Shown piece after piece: positions 51,905-59,909 of a stretch of DNA of 59,909 nt; position 1 is the stretch's first letter, and each line of letters begins with the position of its first letter. This stretch comes from Trinickia soli (GTDB lineage Bacteria > Pseudomonadota > Gammaproteobacteria > Burkholderiales > Burkholderiaceae): the NCBI RefSeq assembly GCF_002879855.1, contig NZ_PNYB01000032.1, positions 1 to 59,909 of the forward strand, given 5' to 3'. The position numbers and the translations under genes are program-made. The notes under the pieces were generated by a model that worked only from the letters and a program-made list of their open reading frames with translations, had not been told where the DNA came from and made no database searches.

Positions 51905-53287
51905 ATGAATTCCCAAACCGACCTCGCCCCCACGCCGGAGAGCGCCGCTGCGCGTTCCGCCGTACCCGACACCGCCGCCGTCTCGCCCGCCCAGTTCGTC
52001 GACTGGATGCGATCGGTGGCGCCGTACATTCACGCGTTCCGCAACAAGACGTTCGTCGTCGGGTTCGGGGGCGAAGTGGTCCACCAGGGGCTGCTCAACG
52101 CGCTCGTCTCCGACGTCGCGCTGCTGCAGGCGATGGGGATCCAGATCGTGCTCGTGCATGGATCGCGCCCGCAGGTGGAAGAGCAGATGAATCTGCATGG
52201 CGTGCAGTCGGAGTTCTCGCACGGCATGCGCATTACGGACGCGCGAGCGCTGGAGTCGGCGAAGGAAGCGGCCGGCGAAGTGCGCCTCGATATCGAAGCG
52301 GCGATCAGCCAGGGCTTGCCGAACACGCCGATGGCGCACGCGCACATCAGCGTCGTCTCGGGCAACTTCGTCACGGCGCGCCCGGTCGGCATTCTCGACG
52401 GCGTCGACTTCGCGCACACGGGCGTCGTGCGCAAGATCGATGCGGAGTCGATCCGCCATTCGCTGGCGAGCCGCAAGCTCGTGCTGCTCTCGCCGCTCGG
52501 CTTTTCGCCGACAGGCGAGGCGTTCAATCTGTCGATGGAAGACGTCGCCTCCGCAGCCGCCATTGCGCTGCGCGCCGACAAGATCATTTTCCTGACCGAA
52601 ACGCCGGGGCTCATGGACGACGCCGGCGAACTCGTGCAGGAGCTGTCGCTCGACGACGCCTACAAGCTGCTCGACAGCGGCGAGGTCAAGGGCGATGCGG
52701 CGTTCTATCTGAAACATGCCGTGCGCGCCTGCCGCGGCGGCGTCGCACGGGCGCACATCATTCCGTATGCGCTCGATGGCAGCCTTCTGCTCGAACTGTT
52801 CCTGCACGACGGCGTCGGCACAATGATTTCGTATGAAAACCTCGAAAGCCTGCGCGAAGCGACGCCGGACGACGTCGGTGGCATCCTGACGCTGATCGAG
52901 CCGCTCGAATCAGACGGCACGCTCGTCAAACGCGGCCGCCATCAGATCGAGCGCGACATCGATCACTTCTCCGTCATCGAGCACGATGGGGTGCTGTTCG
53001 GCTGCGCGGCGCTCTATGCGTACCCGCAAGAGCGCATCGGCGAAATGGCCTGCCTGACCGTGGCGCCCGATGCGCAAGGCGCGGGTGACGGAGAGCGGCT
53101 GCTCAAGCGCGTCGAGCAACGCGCGCGCGCGCGTGGCCTGACCCGTATTTTCGTGCTGACGACGCGCACGGAGCACTGGTTCTTGAAGCGCGGCTTCGTC
53201 AAGGCAACGGTCGACGACCTGCCCGAAGACCGCCGTCGCCTCTACAACTGGCAGCGTAAGTCGCTCGTGCTGATGAAGCACCTCTGA
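51905..53287 (+). CDS. argA: N-acetylglutamate synthase, classical ArgA
   Basis: First step of arginine synthesis: acetyl-CoA plus glutamate. 460 residues: amino-acid-kinase domain ([15 protein letters not shown] near 47, [12 protein letters not shown] near 88) and a C-terminal GNAT domain (about 315-450). The ATG at 51905 is chosen because it keeps the [12 protein letters not shown] segment and lies outside hrpA; the open frame runs back into hrpA. Probably leaderless. yggX follows by 49 bases. Confidence 0.95.
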   Translation: MNSQTDLAPTPESAAARSAVPDTAAVSPAQFVDWMRSVAPYIHAFRNKTFVVGFGGEVVHQGLLNALVSDVALLQAMGIQIVLVHGSRPQVEEQMNLHGVQSEFSHGMRITDARALESAKEAAGEVRLDIEAAISQGLPNTPMAHAHISVVSGNFVTARPVGILDGVDFAHTGVVRKIDAESIRHSLASRKLVLLSPLGFSPTGEAFNLSMEDVASAAAIALRADKIIFLTETPGLMDDAGELVQELSLDDAYKLLDSGEVKGDAAFYLKHAVRACRGGVARAHIIPYALDGSLLLELFLHDGVGTMISYENLESLREATPDDVGGILTLIEPLESDGTLVKRGRHQIERDIDHFSVIEHDGVLFGCAALYAYPQERIGEMACLTVAPDAQGAGDGERLLKRVEQRARARGLTRIFVLTTRTEHWFLKRGFVKATVDDLPEDRRRLYNWQRKSLVLMKHL

Positions 53288-53336
53288 GCGCACCGGCATC
53301 GCTGCCCGACTCTATCGACTACAGGAGAAATTTACG

Positions 53337-53612
53337 ATGGCCCGCATGGTTCAATGCGTCAAGCTCGGCAAGGAAGCCGAAGGACTCGATTTTCCGCCGC
53401 TGCCGGGCGAGCTCGGCAAGCGCATCTATGAGGGCGTTTCGAAGGAAGCCTGGCAAGCGTGGCTCAAACAGCAGACGATGCTGATCAATGAGAATCGCCT
53501 GAACATGGCCGATCCGCGCGCTCGCCAGTACCTGATGAAGCAGACCGAGAAGTTCTTCTTCGGCGAAGGCGCCGATCAAGCGGCGGGATACGTGCCGCCG
53601 ACGGAAGGGTGA
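53337..53612 (+). CDS. yggX: probable Fe(2+)-trafficking protein YggX
   Basis: 91 residues, starting [20 protein letters not shown], with the conserved cysteine C7 and the [15 protein letters not shown] core. Protects Fe-S proteins against oxidative damage. CAGGAG precedes the ATG. Its place after argA may be co-transcription. Confidence 0.96.
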   Translation: MARMVQCVKLGKEAEGLDFPPLPGELGKRIYEGVSKEAWQAWLKQQTMLINENRLNMADPRARQYLMKQTEKFFFGEGADQAAGYVPPTEG

Positions 53613-53665
53613 GCTGCACTGCCCCTCTGCCCTGCCTTCAGTTCATGCGTTTGACCTGATACCCG

Positions 53666-53689
53666 CGGCTCGCCAACGTTGGCGAGCCG
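53666..53689. terminator. perfect 24-base palindrome between yggX and yfcE-like gene
   Basis: Arms CGGCTCGCCAA and its exact complement meet at CG, so the whole 24-mer is self-complementary. It lies between convergent genes and no T-run follows; it could terminate both by hairpin or act as a binding site. Confidence 0.5.
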
Positions 53690-53691
53690 AC

Positions 53692-54174
53692 TCATCCCGC
53701 CACCAGCGTACGAAGCTCCACCTTCACGTGCGCGCCTTCGATCAGCAACATACCCGCCGATATCGGCAATTTGAAACGCCGCGGGCCCGCACTGCCCGGA
53801 TTGACGAACAACACGCCGTCGCGCGTCGCCATCGACGGTTTGTGCGAGTGCCCCGTCACGACCACGTCGATTCGCGCCTGCTGCAGGTTGATTCGCAAGT
53901 CGGCGATATCGTGGACGACATGAATCGCAACGTCGCCCGTCGTCAACGTCGTCGCATGTGGCAAACCGTCGGCCCACGGGCCACGATCGTTGTTGCCGCG
54001 CACCGCGGTGACAGGCGCGATCCGCGCCAAGGCGTCGAGCACGTCCGGTTTGCAAATATCGCCCGCATGCACGATCGCATCGACGCCTGCCAGCCACGCC
54101 AACGCCTCCGGCCGCACGAGATTGTGCGTGTCGGAAATGAGACCGATGCGGATGGTAGCGCTTTGGTTGCGCAT
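53692..54174 (-). CDS. YfcE/MJ0936-type metallophosphoesterase
   Basis: 160 residues. Metal ligands as in the family: SDTHN near 14, HAGDI near 36, GNND near 60, and GHSHKP near 108. Acts on phosphodiesters, natural substrate unknown. The ATG at 54174 gives the usual short N-terminus; the frame runs 34 residues further upstream without family similarity. Confidence 0.9.
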   Translation of the reverse strand: MRNQSATIRIGLISDTHNLVRPEALAWLAGVDAIVHAGDICKPDVLDALARIAPVTAVRGNNDRGPWADGLPHATTLTTGDVAIHVVHDIADLRINLQQARIDVVVTGHSHKPSMATRDGVLFVNPGSAGPRRFKLPISAGMLLIEGAHVKVELRTLVAG

Positions 54175-54229
54175 GGAGATCGATCGCCGATCAGCCCCGC
54201 CAGAGCCGGCGCCGGCCGGAAACGCGCCG

Positions 54230-54430
54230 CTAGACCGCTGCGGCCGCGCTGGTTTGACGGTGCCCGAGCAAGCCACGCGAGCGATGCAACGCCGCGCGCG
54301 CGCCGCGCGTGGCCATGACCGCGCCGACCTGCCCCAGGTTGAAATCGAGCGACACCATCAATTCCATCAGTTCGACCATCGGCAAGACGACGGTCGGGCT
54401 ATACAGCCGTTGTTCGATGAGCTTCTTCAT
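54230..54430 (-). CDS. small protein, unknown function
   Basis: 66 residues, starting MKKLIEQRLYSPTVVLPMVELM. AGGAG lies seven bases before the ATG, a good ribosome site. A moderately hydrophobic N-terminal half and a basic C-terminus; no domain recognised. It lies 55 bases upstream of the phosphoesterase gene on the same strand. Confidence 0.6.
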   Translation of the reverse strand: MKKLIEQRLYSPTVVLPMVELMELMVSLDFNLGQVGAVMATRGARAALHRSRGLLGHRQTSAAAAV

Positions 54431-54583
54431 GGCGACTCTCCTGGCTGGCGCTGCGGGGCAGCCTATGCCCCGTCATGCAGCCTGATCGCCATTCTAGAGA
54501 CGCGCGCGATGCCGATAAATGCGTCAAATCGAAAGTCAGAAGCCGCAAGAAACGAACAATCGCGACGCGCCGGGCTCAGTGAC

Positions 54584-55204
54584 CTATTCCAGCGGCGCGC
54601 CGAGAAACGCCGGCAATGCTTCGGCCCGCTCGGAGAGCGCCGTCAGCGCCGGATAACGGCTCGCATCGAACTCGCCCGGCAGGATGTACTGCGTGAAGCG
54701 CCAAGCCACGGCCACTGTGATATCCGGCTGCATGAGACGGTCGCCGCACAGCCACGCGTCGGCCCTCAGGCTCGCCATGTCGCTTTCGAGCGTATCGTAT
54801 GCGGCAGTCAATTGCTTCTGCAGCCGCTCGAGCCACGGCGCATGCTGCTTTTCCTGCGGCCGCACTTTACGCTCGTAGATGGTCTGGACGGTCTTCTCGC
54901 AAGCTGCCAGCGCAAACCCGACCAGGTGCAGCGCCCGGCGGCGCATCGCGTTCTCCTGCGGCATCAGACGCGCTTGAGGAGCGACGCACTGATCGAGATA
55001 ATCGAGGATGAGCGTGGAATCGATCAGTTGCGTGCCATCGTCGTCGATGAACGTGGGCGCTTTGACGACGGGATTGATCTCCCGGAACTGGTCGAAGCTG
55101 CGAAATACGGACAGCGGCCGGTGCTCGAACGGCATGCCGTACACAGCCATCGAAATGGCCACGCGGCGCACGAACGGGGAATCCATCATGCCAATCAGTT
55201 GCAT
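54584..55204 (-). CDS. glutathione S-transferase family protein
   Basis: 206 residues: a thioredoxin-fold N-terminus (MQLIGMMDSPFVRRVAISM, with VVKAPTF and DSTLILDYLD for glutathione binding) and an all-alpha C-terminal domain. The catalytic residue is the Ser/Phe region SPFVRR. The ATG at 55204 is preceded by GAGAGG; the open frame runs back 52 residues without family character. Substrate unknown. Confidence 0.92.
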   Translation of the reverse strand: MQLIGMMDSPFVRRVAISMAVYGMPFEHRPLSVFRSFDQFREINPVVKAPTFIDDDGTQLIDSTLILDYLDQCVAPQARLMPQENAMRRRALHLVGFALAACEKTVQTIYERKVRPQEKQHAPWLERLQKQLTAAYDTLESDMASLRADAWLCGDRLMQPDITVAVAWRFTQYILPGEFDASRYPALTALSERAEALPAFLGAPLE

Positions 55205-55462
55205 CGATGCCTCTCTTTCATGTAGAGAAAAACACGGGGTGCGCAAAGCGGGACAACAGTTTGCCGTCCATGGCCGCTCGCGGCAACCCGGTTGTCTGCG
55301 GGTGGCACTCAATTGGCAGAAAAAGAAGGAAGAAATGCCGACGCCGCAGTCGGCCAGCACTACGTTCGCCTATTGTTTGAACCATCCAGCGTGCGAGACC
55401 GCCGCAACGCATCGGCGTTTGCAAGGTCGAACCAGGACAGCGTTGCAACGGGAGGCAGCATC

Positions 55463-55768
55463 ATGACGACGCGCTCATCTTCGCTTGTCGCGTGCATCGC
55501 CGTCCTTGTGGCGGAAGCGGCATGCACGCCGATATCGTCCGATTACGCCTATTCGACGACAGTGCGCCTACCCGACGGAAAGACGGTCGATTGCGACGTC
55601 AACGAATGGCCCGCAAGCGCGAGCGGCGCGCCCAACGGCTTGAGCCTGACCGAACAACGGCAAGCCGAGGTGCTGGCCACCCAGCGGTTGCGTGTCTTGA
55701 GCGGTCCCTATTCGGAATACCCCACGCCTTACACGGCGCCGGTCATTCGCTGCAAGCCGACCCATTAG
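55463..55768 (+). CDS. small exported protein, unknown function
   Basis: 101 residues. An N-terminal signal (SSSLVACIAVLVAEAAC) suggests export; the cysteine has a non-standard lipobox (EAAC), so lipidation is doubtful. The mature part has two more cysteines (VDCDVNEW and RCKPTH), which could form a disulfide. GGAGG precedes the ATG at 55463. No family recognised. Confidence 0.7.
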   Translation: MTTRSSSLVACIAVLVAEAACTPISSDYAYSTTVRLPDGKTVDCDVNEWPASASGAPNGLSLTEQRQAEVLATQRLRVLSGPYSEYPTPYTAPVIRCKPTH

Positions 55769-55804
55769 CGCGCAAGCGCGTCGCACGCGACCGGTCCGCT
55801 TCGG

Positions 55805-56140
55805 TCATCGTCCAGGTTGAATCCGCAGTTCGTTGTCCTCGGCGAACCGCATGACGAAGTCGAATGCCTCGGGACAGATTTCGGCAAGCTCCGCACAGAC
55901 GTCGAGACATTTGACGCTGCCATCGACGTACGGCACGGCAAGCCATGTCGCCGCGACGCTGCTGCCCGGGCGCCGCTCCTTGACGAACAGCGCGATGACG
56001 CCCGCGAGCCGCTCGGCCCAGTCGCCCGGACGAAATGGCTTGCCGCTGTGCATGAGCCCGACGATGCGATGGCCGGTGCGGCGGTGCCCCTCGCTTCGAC
56101 AGGTGTCCGCCGGCTTCGGGCAAACGTCTATCGTACTCAT
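55805..56140 (-). CDS. DUF3579 family protein
   Basis: 111 residues with the family core [16 protein letters not shown] near 33, GSVKCLDV near 74 and [16 protein letters not shown] near the end. Function unknown; the family is common in Burkholderiales. Its start overlaps the chemoreceptor stop (ATGA), so the two are translationally coupled, hinting at a shared role. Confidence 0.85.
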   Translation of the reverse strand: MSTIDVCPKPADTCRSEGHRRTGHRIVGLMHSGKPFRPGDWAERLAGVIALFVKERRPGSSVAATWLAVPYVDGSVKCLDVCAELAEICPEAFDFVMRFAEDNELRIQPGR

Positions 56141-57762
56141 GCGTGAATGATCGGGAGACGCTGCCGCGAGCCCGATGACGTTGATTCCCGCCTGCCGAGG
56201 CGTCGCCCGTCCCGGTCAAGGCGAAACGACGCCACCGTTTCATCGAGCATGCGCGCCTGCTCTTCAAGCGACGCCGCAGCGCTCGCCGCCTCTTCGACCA
56301 GCGCGGCATTTTGCTGCGTCGTCGTTTCCATCTGCGACACCGTGCGGTTGATCTGTTCAATACCCGACGATTGACGCTCCGACGCCAGGCTGATTTCGGC
56401 GACGATCTGCGTCACTTCACCTGCCGCATCGACCACTTGCGTCATCGTCGCCCTTGCGCGTTCGGCGAGTTCCGTCCCGGCTTGTACCTTCGCGACGGAG
56501 GTCGTCATCAATTCGCGAATCTCCTTGGCCGCCGCGGCAGAGCGCTGCGCCAGCGCCCGCACTTCCCCGGCCACTACAGCGAATCCGCGCCCTTCTTCGC
56601 CCGCTCTCGCCGCCTCAACCGCGGCATTGAGCGCAAGAATGTTCGTTTGGAAAGCGATGCCTTCGATCGCGCCGATGATGTCGACAATGTGCTCGGAGTC
56701 GGCCGACATATCGGTTATCGCATCGACGATCTCGCTCACGACACCGCCGCCCCGCCGCGCCGTTGCGGATGCCGTCTCGGCCAACGCGTCGGCATTGCGC
56801 GCATGGCCGGCATTCTGTGTAACCGTCCTCGTCAACGCTTCGAGACTCGCCGCGGCTTGCTGCAACGCCGCCGCTTGGCGCTCCGTACGCACAGAGAGGT
56901 CCGCATTGCCGTGGGCCATTTCATGCACGCCGCGCCTGATTTCGGCGGTGCCTTCGCGCACGCGCGTCACGGCATCGGCCAAGCTGCGTTGCATGCTGGC
57001 CAGCGCGGCCATCAAACGGCCCATTTCGCCACCGAACGACGTATCGATCGCCGAAGTCAGATCGCCGGTTGCGATCCGCTCGAAATGGTCGATCGCCGCG
57101 CCGATCGGTTTGATGACAGCGGCGCGCAAAAACCTGCGCGCGAGCAGCGCGAATCCGACCGACGCGCAGCCGACCATGGCGAACAGCCCGAGCAACTGAT
57201 GGAACCGCTGTTGCGCCTGCGCGAAATGAAGCTGCTGTGCCCGCACTTGAAAGTCAACGAGTTGGCGCGATGCCCGCTTATAGTCCTCGAACAGCGAATC
57301 GGGCGCCTGTCGCTCGATCATCCGAAACGACGCGAAGTCATCCTGATCGAGTGCCGCCACCTCCGGCGCAATGACCTGTTTGATCAGCTTGTCTCGCACC
57401 GCGCGCAGCGCCGTGCCCAGCGCAGCTTCGACATTATCGGATACGGGAAGTGCTCCGTATGCCGACAGCGCGCGATCGCTCGCAGCCAGTGCGGCATGCG
57501 CGCGCTCGAGCGTGGCCGCCGTCGGCTTGCCTTGGGCGACGAGCGTCTCATAGCCGCCCAACTCCACACGCGCCTGTAAAAGGTCAGCGGTGCTGTCGGC
57601 CAAAGCCGTCAATGCGGCGGTCTCGCCGCTGTACATTCGTTCGAGCGCGACGTTGGCGGATTTGAGCCCCGCTACCGACGCCACGATGACCAGGACGAGC
57701 GCGCCCGTGTAACCGACAACCGTCGCGGTCAGCGCGGCTCGAATGTTAGTAATCCTAACCAT
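56137..57762 (-). CDS. methyl-accepting chemotaxis protein
   Basis: 541 residues: membrane segments near 13-33 and 190-212 enclose a four-helix Tar-type periplasmic domain (about 35-185), then HAMP (about 213-265) and the signalling domain with the hairpin tip [18 protein letters not shown]. There is no C-terminal NWETF-like CheR pentapeptide. Ligand unknown. The ATG is 13 bases after a porin terminator and preceded by GGGGA. Confidence 0.94.
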   Translation of the reverse strand: MVRITNIRAALTATVVGYTGALVLVIVASVAGLKSANVALERMYSGETAALTALADSTADLLQARVELGGYETLVAQGKPTAATLERAHAALAASDRALSAYGALPVSDNVEAALGTALRAVRDKLIKQVIAPEVAALDQDDFASFRMIERQAPDSLFEDYKRASRQLVDFQVRAQQLHFAQAQQRFHQLLGLFAMVGCASVGFALLARRFLRAAVIKPIGAAIDHFERIATGDLTSAIDTSFGGEMGRLMAALASMQRSLADAVTRVREGTAEIRRGVHEMAHGNADLSVRTERQAAALQQAAASLEALTRTVTQNAGHARNADALAETASATARRGGGVVSEIVDAITDMSADSEHIVDIIGAIEGIAFQTNILALNAAVEAARAGEEGRGFAVVAGEVRALAQRSAAAAKEIRELMTTSVAKVQAGTELAERARATMTQVVDAAGEVTQIVAEISLASERQSSGIEQINRTVSQMETTTQQNAALVEEAASAAASLEEQARMLDETVASFRLDRDGRRLGRRESTSSGSRQRLPIIHA

Positions 57763-57774
57763 GCTGTCTTCCCC

Positions 57775-57811
57775 AAAAAAAAGGCGGCGGACGAACCGGA
57801 TCGCCGCCGCC
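57775..57811 (-). terminator. porin terminator abutting the chemoreceptor start
   Basis: On the minus strand GGCGGCGG and CCGCCGCC pair with a 13-base loop, followed by eight T. Two further hairpins precede it in the porin 3' end: GCCGCC/GGCGGC (57815-57830) and CTGGTC/GACCAG (57830-57847). The T-run ends 12 bases before the mcp ATG. Confidence 0.88.
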
Positions 57812-57857
57812 CAGGCCGCCGCGAGGCGGCTGGTCGTCTCGGACCAGGAGGGGAAAA

Positions 57858-58988
57858 TCAGAAGCGCGTGCGCATGCCCGTCGCGACTTCGAGTTGGCTG
57901 TTGTGGCCGTTGGTTCCCGCCACCGTGTAGCCGCCATGCAGTTTCATATAGTCGGCTGCCAGATAAAGCTCGGTGCGCTTGGACAGGTGATAGAAGGTCG
58001 ATGCGTAGACCGTCTCCTTGTAACCGTTGTGAACCGTCGTCGCCGTCGTGTCGAATGCGCCCGAGTTGGCGTTCGGAATGTTGCCGTCCGCGTTGTACGC
58101 GGCATTCTTCACGTGCATCTGCTGGTAGCCGAGTTCATAGTCGAGCGGACCGTGCGGCGCGAGCTTGAACGACACCGTCCACGCATTGTCCTCACGCTCC
58201 GGCAGCGAGCCCTGCTTGCCCGTGTAGTGGAAATAGCCCGCGTTGACCTTGCCGATGCCGAACCGATAGTTGCCGCCCAGGGAGTACGTTTGATCGGTGA
58301 AGCCGCCGTTGTTCGTGTGGTTGTAGAAACCGCCCACGGAGAACGAAGGACCGTTGTAGCCGAGCGCCGCCTGGTAGCCCGAGCCCGTAGCAAACTGCGT
58401 GGAGTTGCTGAACTGATAGTCGGCCGCCGCGTAGATGCCGTTGCTGAACAGCTTCTTCCACGCGATGCTGTTTTCAGAGCGCGTGCCGGTCGGTCCCGCC
58501 GCGTAGAACACGAGCTGCTTGAAGTTGTTCGAGTTCGAGTAGGCGCCTTCCTTCGTCGAAAACTGCGAGCTCGTGTACGGGTCGCCGTACAGCCCCGAGA
58601 AGTCCTTCGCCACCGTATCCTGGAAACCGACGGTCACCTGACCGACGGTCGGGTTCACGAGGCCGACCCACGAATCGCGATCGAAGATCTGGCCCGGGTC
58701 TTCCATGTTGCCGTTCGTGCCGACGAACTCGCTTTCCAACGTGAAGATGATTTTATTGCCGCCGCCGATATCTTCGGCGCCGCGCAAGCCCCAGCGGCTG
58801 CCGCTGAACCACGGCTCGCCGTCGTGCCCCATCGCAATGACGTGATTGCCGGCCGCGTTCGCGTTCGTCGTATAGGCCAGGGCCGTCATGTCGATCAGGC
58901 CGTAAAGCTGAACGCTCGATTGCGCATGGGCGCCGCTTGCTACCAAAGCGCCCGCCGTCAGCGCCAACGTTCGATACGTCTTTTTCAA
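57858..58988 (-). CDS. Gram-negative porin, Burkholderia OpcP/OmpC type
   Basis: 376 residues, starting at a TTG at 58988 (read as [13 protein letters not shown]) with GAGGAG six bases before it; no ATG is available. A signal peptide is cut after [11 protein letters not shown] (about 23). Alternating beta-strands follow and the C-terminus ends in Phe (GMRTRF), the outer-membrane insertion signature. A trimeric 16-strand channel is expected. Confidence 0.94.
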   Translation of the reverse strand: MKKTYRTLALTAGALVASGAHAQSSVQLYGLIDMTALAYTTNANAAGNHVIAMGHDGEPWFSGSRWGLRGAEDIGGGNKIIFTLESEFVGTNGNMEDPGQIFDRDSWVGLVNPTVGQVTVGFQDTVAKDFSGLYGDPYTSSQFSTKEGAYSNSNNFKQLVFYAAGPTGTRSENSIAWKKLFSNGIYAAADYQFSNSTQFATGSGYQAALGYNGPSFSVGGFYNHTNNGGFTDQTYSLGGNYRFGIGKVNAGYFHYTGKQGSLPEREDNAWTVSFKLAPHGPLDYELGYQQMHVKNAAYNADGNIPNANSGAFDTTATTVHNGYKETVYASTFYHLSKRTELYLAADYMKLHGGYTVAGTNGHNSQLEVATGMRTRF

Positions 58989-59122
58989 GATCGTCTCCTC
59001 TCTTACTGCGTTGAAATTATGTTTTGCGCGAAGCCGGCTCAAGTCTCCGTGCTTTGCTTTTGCATCGCCGCAATGGAGAGAATCGTATCTTTCCCTATCC
59101 TTCACGATCCTTTCGCCGATCG

Positions 59123-59150
59123 TTAGTACTACTAAGTATTTTCACGTAAA
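59123..59150 (-). promoter_or_regulatory. putative porin promoter with a dyad at the -10
   Basis: On the minus strand TTTACG (59150-59145), 16 bases, TACTAA (59128-59123). TTAGTACTACTAA (59123-59135) is a perfect 6-bp dyad covering the -10. Confidence 0.45.
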
Positions 59151-59188
59151 CGGGCATATGTCTGCGTTATTTTCTTGGAACCGATTCG

Positions 59189-59863
59189 CTACGATCCGTC
59201 CTTCGCGCGCAACACGTAGCCCAATCCGCGCAACGTCATGATCTGGGCGGTCGAATGCATCAAATGCTTACGTAAGCGATGAATGTAGATGTCAATGGCG
59301 TCGGCGCTCGGCTCGTCTTCGAGGCTGTAGACGGTTTCCATCAGCGCAGACTTCGATACGGTCTTGCCTTGCTTGAGCATCAACGCTTCGAGAATCGCAT
59401 GCTCGCGTCGCCGCAATGCGAGTGGGACATCTTGATGACTGAACTCGCGCGTGTTCGTGTTGTACTGAAGATCGCCGCAGACGAGGGAAACGGCTTTTCC
59501 GCTCGCTTGACGCCGGATCAGCGCTTTGATGCGCGCGATCAGCTCGCGCGCATCGAACGGTTTGACGACGTAATCGTCGGCGCCGGCGCTGAAGCAGTCG
59601 ACCTTATCGTCGATCGACCCGTGCGCCGTGAGCATGAGGACCGGCGCGTTGTCGCCGCGCCTGCGCAAACGCGCGAGCACGTCCTTTCCGCTCATGCGTG
59701 GCAGCCGCATATCCAGCAGGATCAGGTCGTAGCGCCCCGTGAGCAACACGGCGTCGGCCGATTCGCCGTCGGGCACGCAATCGACGGTGAAGTTTTCCCC
59801 TTGCAGCAAATTGACGATCCAATGCGAAAGTTCGGCATTGTCTTCCACGAGCAACAGCTTCAT
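59189..59863 (-). CDS. OmpR-type response regulator
   Basis: 224 residues: receiver domain with D51 (LLDMRLPRMSG) and a winged-helix DNA-binding domain in the C-terminal half (DIYIHRLRKHL, TLRGLGYVLR). It resembles TctD/QseB. Preceded by GGAAGGAT. It starts five bases after the stop of a kinase tail, so the cognate pair is kinase then regulator. Confidence 0.93.
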   Translation of the reverse strand: MKLLLVEDNAELSHWIVNLLQGENFTVDCVPDGESADAVLLTGRYDLILLDMRLPRMSGKDVLARLRRRGDNAPVLMLTAHGSIDDKVDCFSAGADDYVVKPFDARELIARIKALIRRQASGKAVSLVCGDLQYNTNTREFSHQDVPLALRRREHAILEALMLKQGKTVSKSALMETVYSLEDEPSADAIDIYIHRLRKHLMHSTAQIMTLRGLGYVLRAKDGS

Positions 59864-59867
59864 CGTT

Positions 59868-59909
59868 TCAATCCTTCCAAACCGGCAGGCGCACGGTAGC
59901 GACGAGTCC
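59868..59909 (-). CDS. sensor histidine kinase, C-terminal tail (partial)
   Basis: The last 13 codons before the TGA at 59868-59870 read GLVATVRLPVWKD. The G-x-x-A-x-V-x-LP pattern is the usual end of a HATPase_c domain. Four bases separate its stop from the regulator ATG. The rest lies outside the window. Confidence 0.7.
   Translation of the reverse strand, partial: GLVATVRLPVWKD

Overview
The window is a chromosomal segment of a high-GC betaproteobacterium, almost certainly Burkholderiaceae in the broad sense (Paraburkholderia, Trinickia, Caballeronia or Burkholderia). Supporting signs are the full isc operon preceded by a low-molecular-weight phosphatase, a polyhydroxyalkanoate phasin, a pyruvate dehydrogenase whose E3 subunit carries a lipoyl domain, a DUF3579 protein, Burkholderia-type porin and a repeat element I recall from these genomes. 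It is mostly core genome: about 46 coding sequences, one tRNA and one decayed gene.

Layout. 1-4600: recJ, prfB (with the programmed +1 frameshift) and lysS on +. 4.8-5.6 kb: an anchored glycine-zipper protein. 5.8-11.8 kb (minus): iscR-iscS-iscU-iscA-hscB-hscA-fdx-iscX, with two tandem IscR-type boxes at the promoter and an intrinsic terminator inside the operon after iscA. 11.9-15.1 kb (minus): phosphatase, a small membrane protein, and lutB/lutA lactate-utilisation genes without lutC, facing an IclR regulator. 16.2-18.6 kb: a PBP7-type endopeptidase and a phasin. 18.7-25.3 kb (minus): aceE-aceF-lpdA, with a repeat element between aceF and lpdA. 25.6-32.2 kb (+): a membrane PAS histidine kinase with its FixJ-type regulator, folD, and an M3 oligopeptidase.

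32.2-35.1 kb (minus): a cytosine-deaminase-like hydrolase, dinB with a consensus LexA box, and a small basic protein. 35.4-37.9 kb: initiator tRNA-fMet, a truncated and frameshifted SDR remnant, an NHL-repeat lipoprotein, and an empty stretch; this is the only accessory-looking patch. 37.9-43.8 kb: xth, then ntrC-ntrB-glnA (minus) with a sigma-54 promoter and two NtrC sites upstream of glnA, and a rhodanese. 43.8-51.9 kb (minus): hrpA, a beta-propeller protein, a sterol-desaturase family protein, an EI24-like membrane protein and a CinA-type protein. 51.9-54.4 kb: argA, yggX, a YfcE-like phosphodiesterase and a small ORF. 54.6-59.9 kb: a GST, a small exported protein, a DUF3579 protein coupled to a chemoreceptor, a porin with a TTG start, and an OmpR-type regulator preceded by the tail of its kinase.

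The best non-coding observations are: a palindromic -10 shared by the divergent hrpA and argA genes; several genes whose start codon sits a few bases after a -10 box without a Shine-Dalgarno; the complete NtrC/sigma-54 architecture at glnA; and the mid-operon terminator in isc. I found no clearly novel multi-gene system. All promoter and operator calls are by eye.
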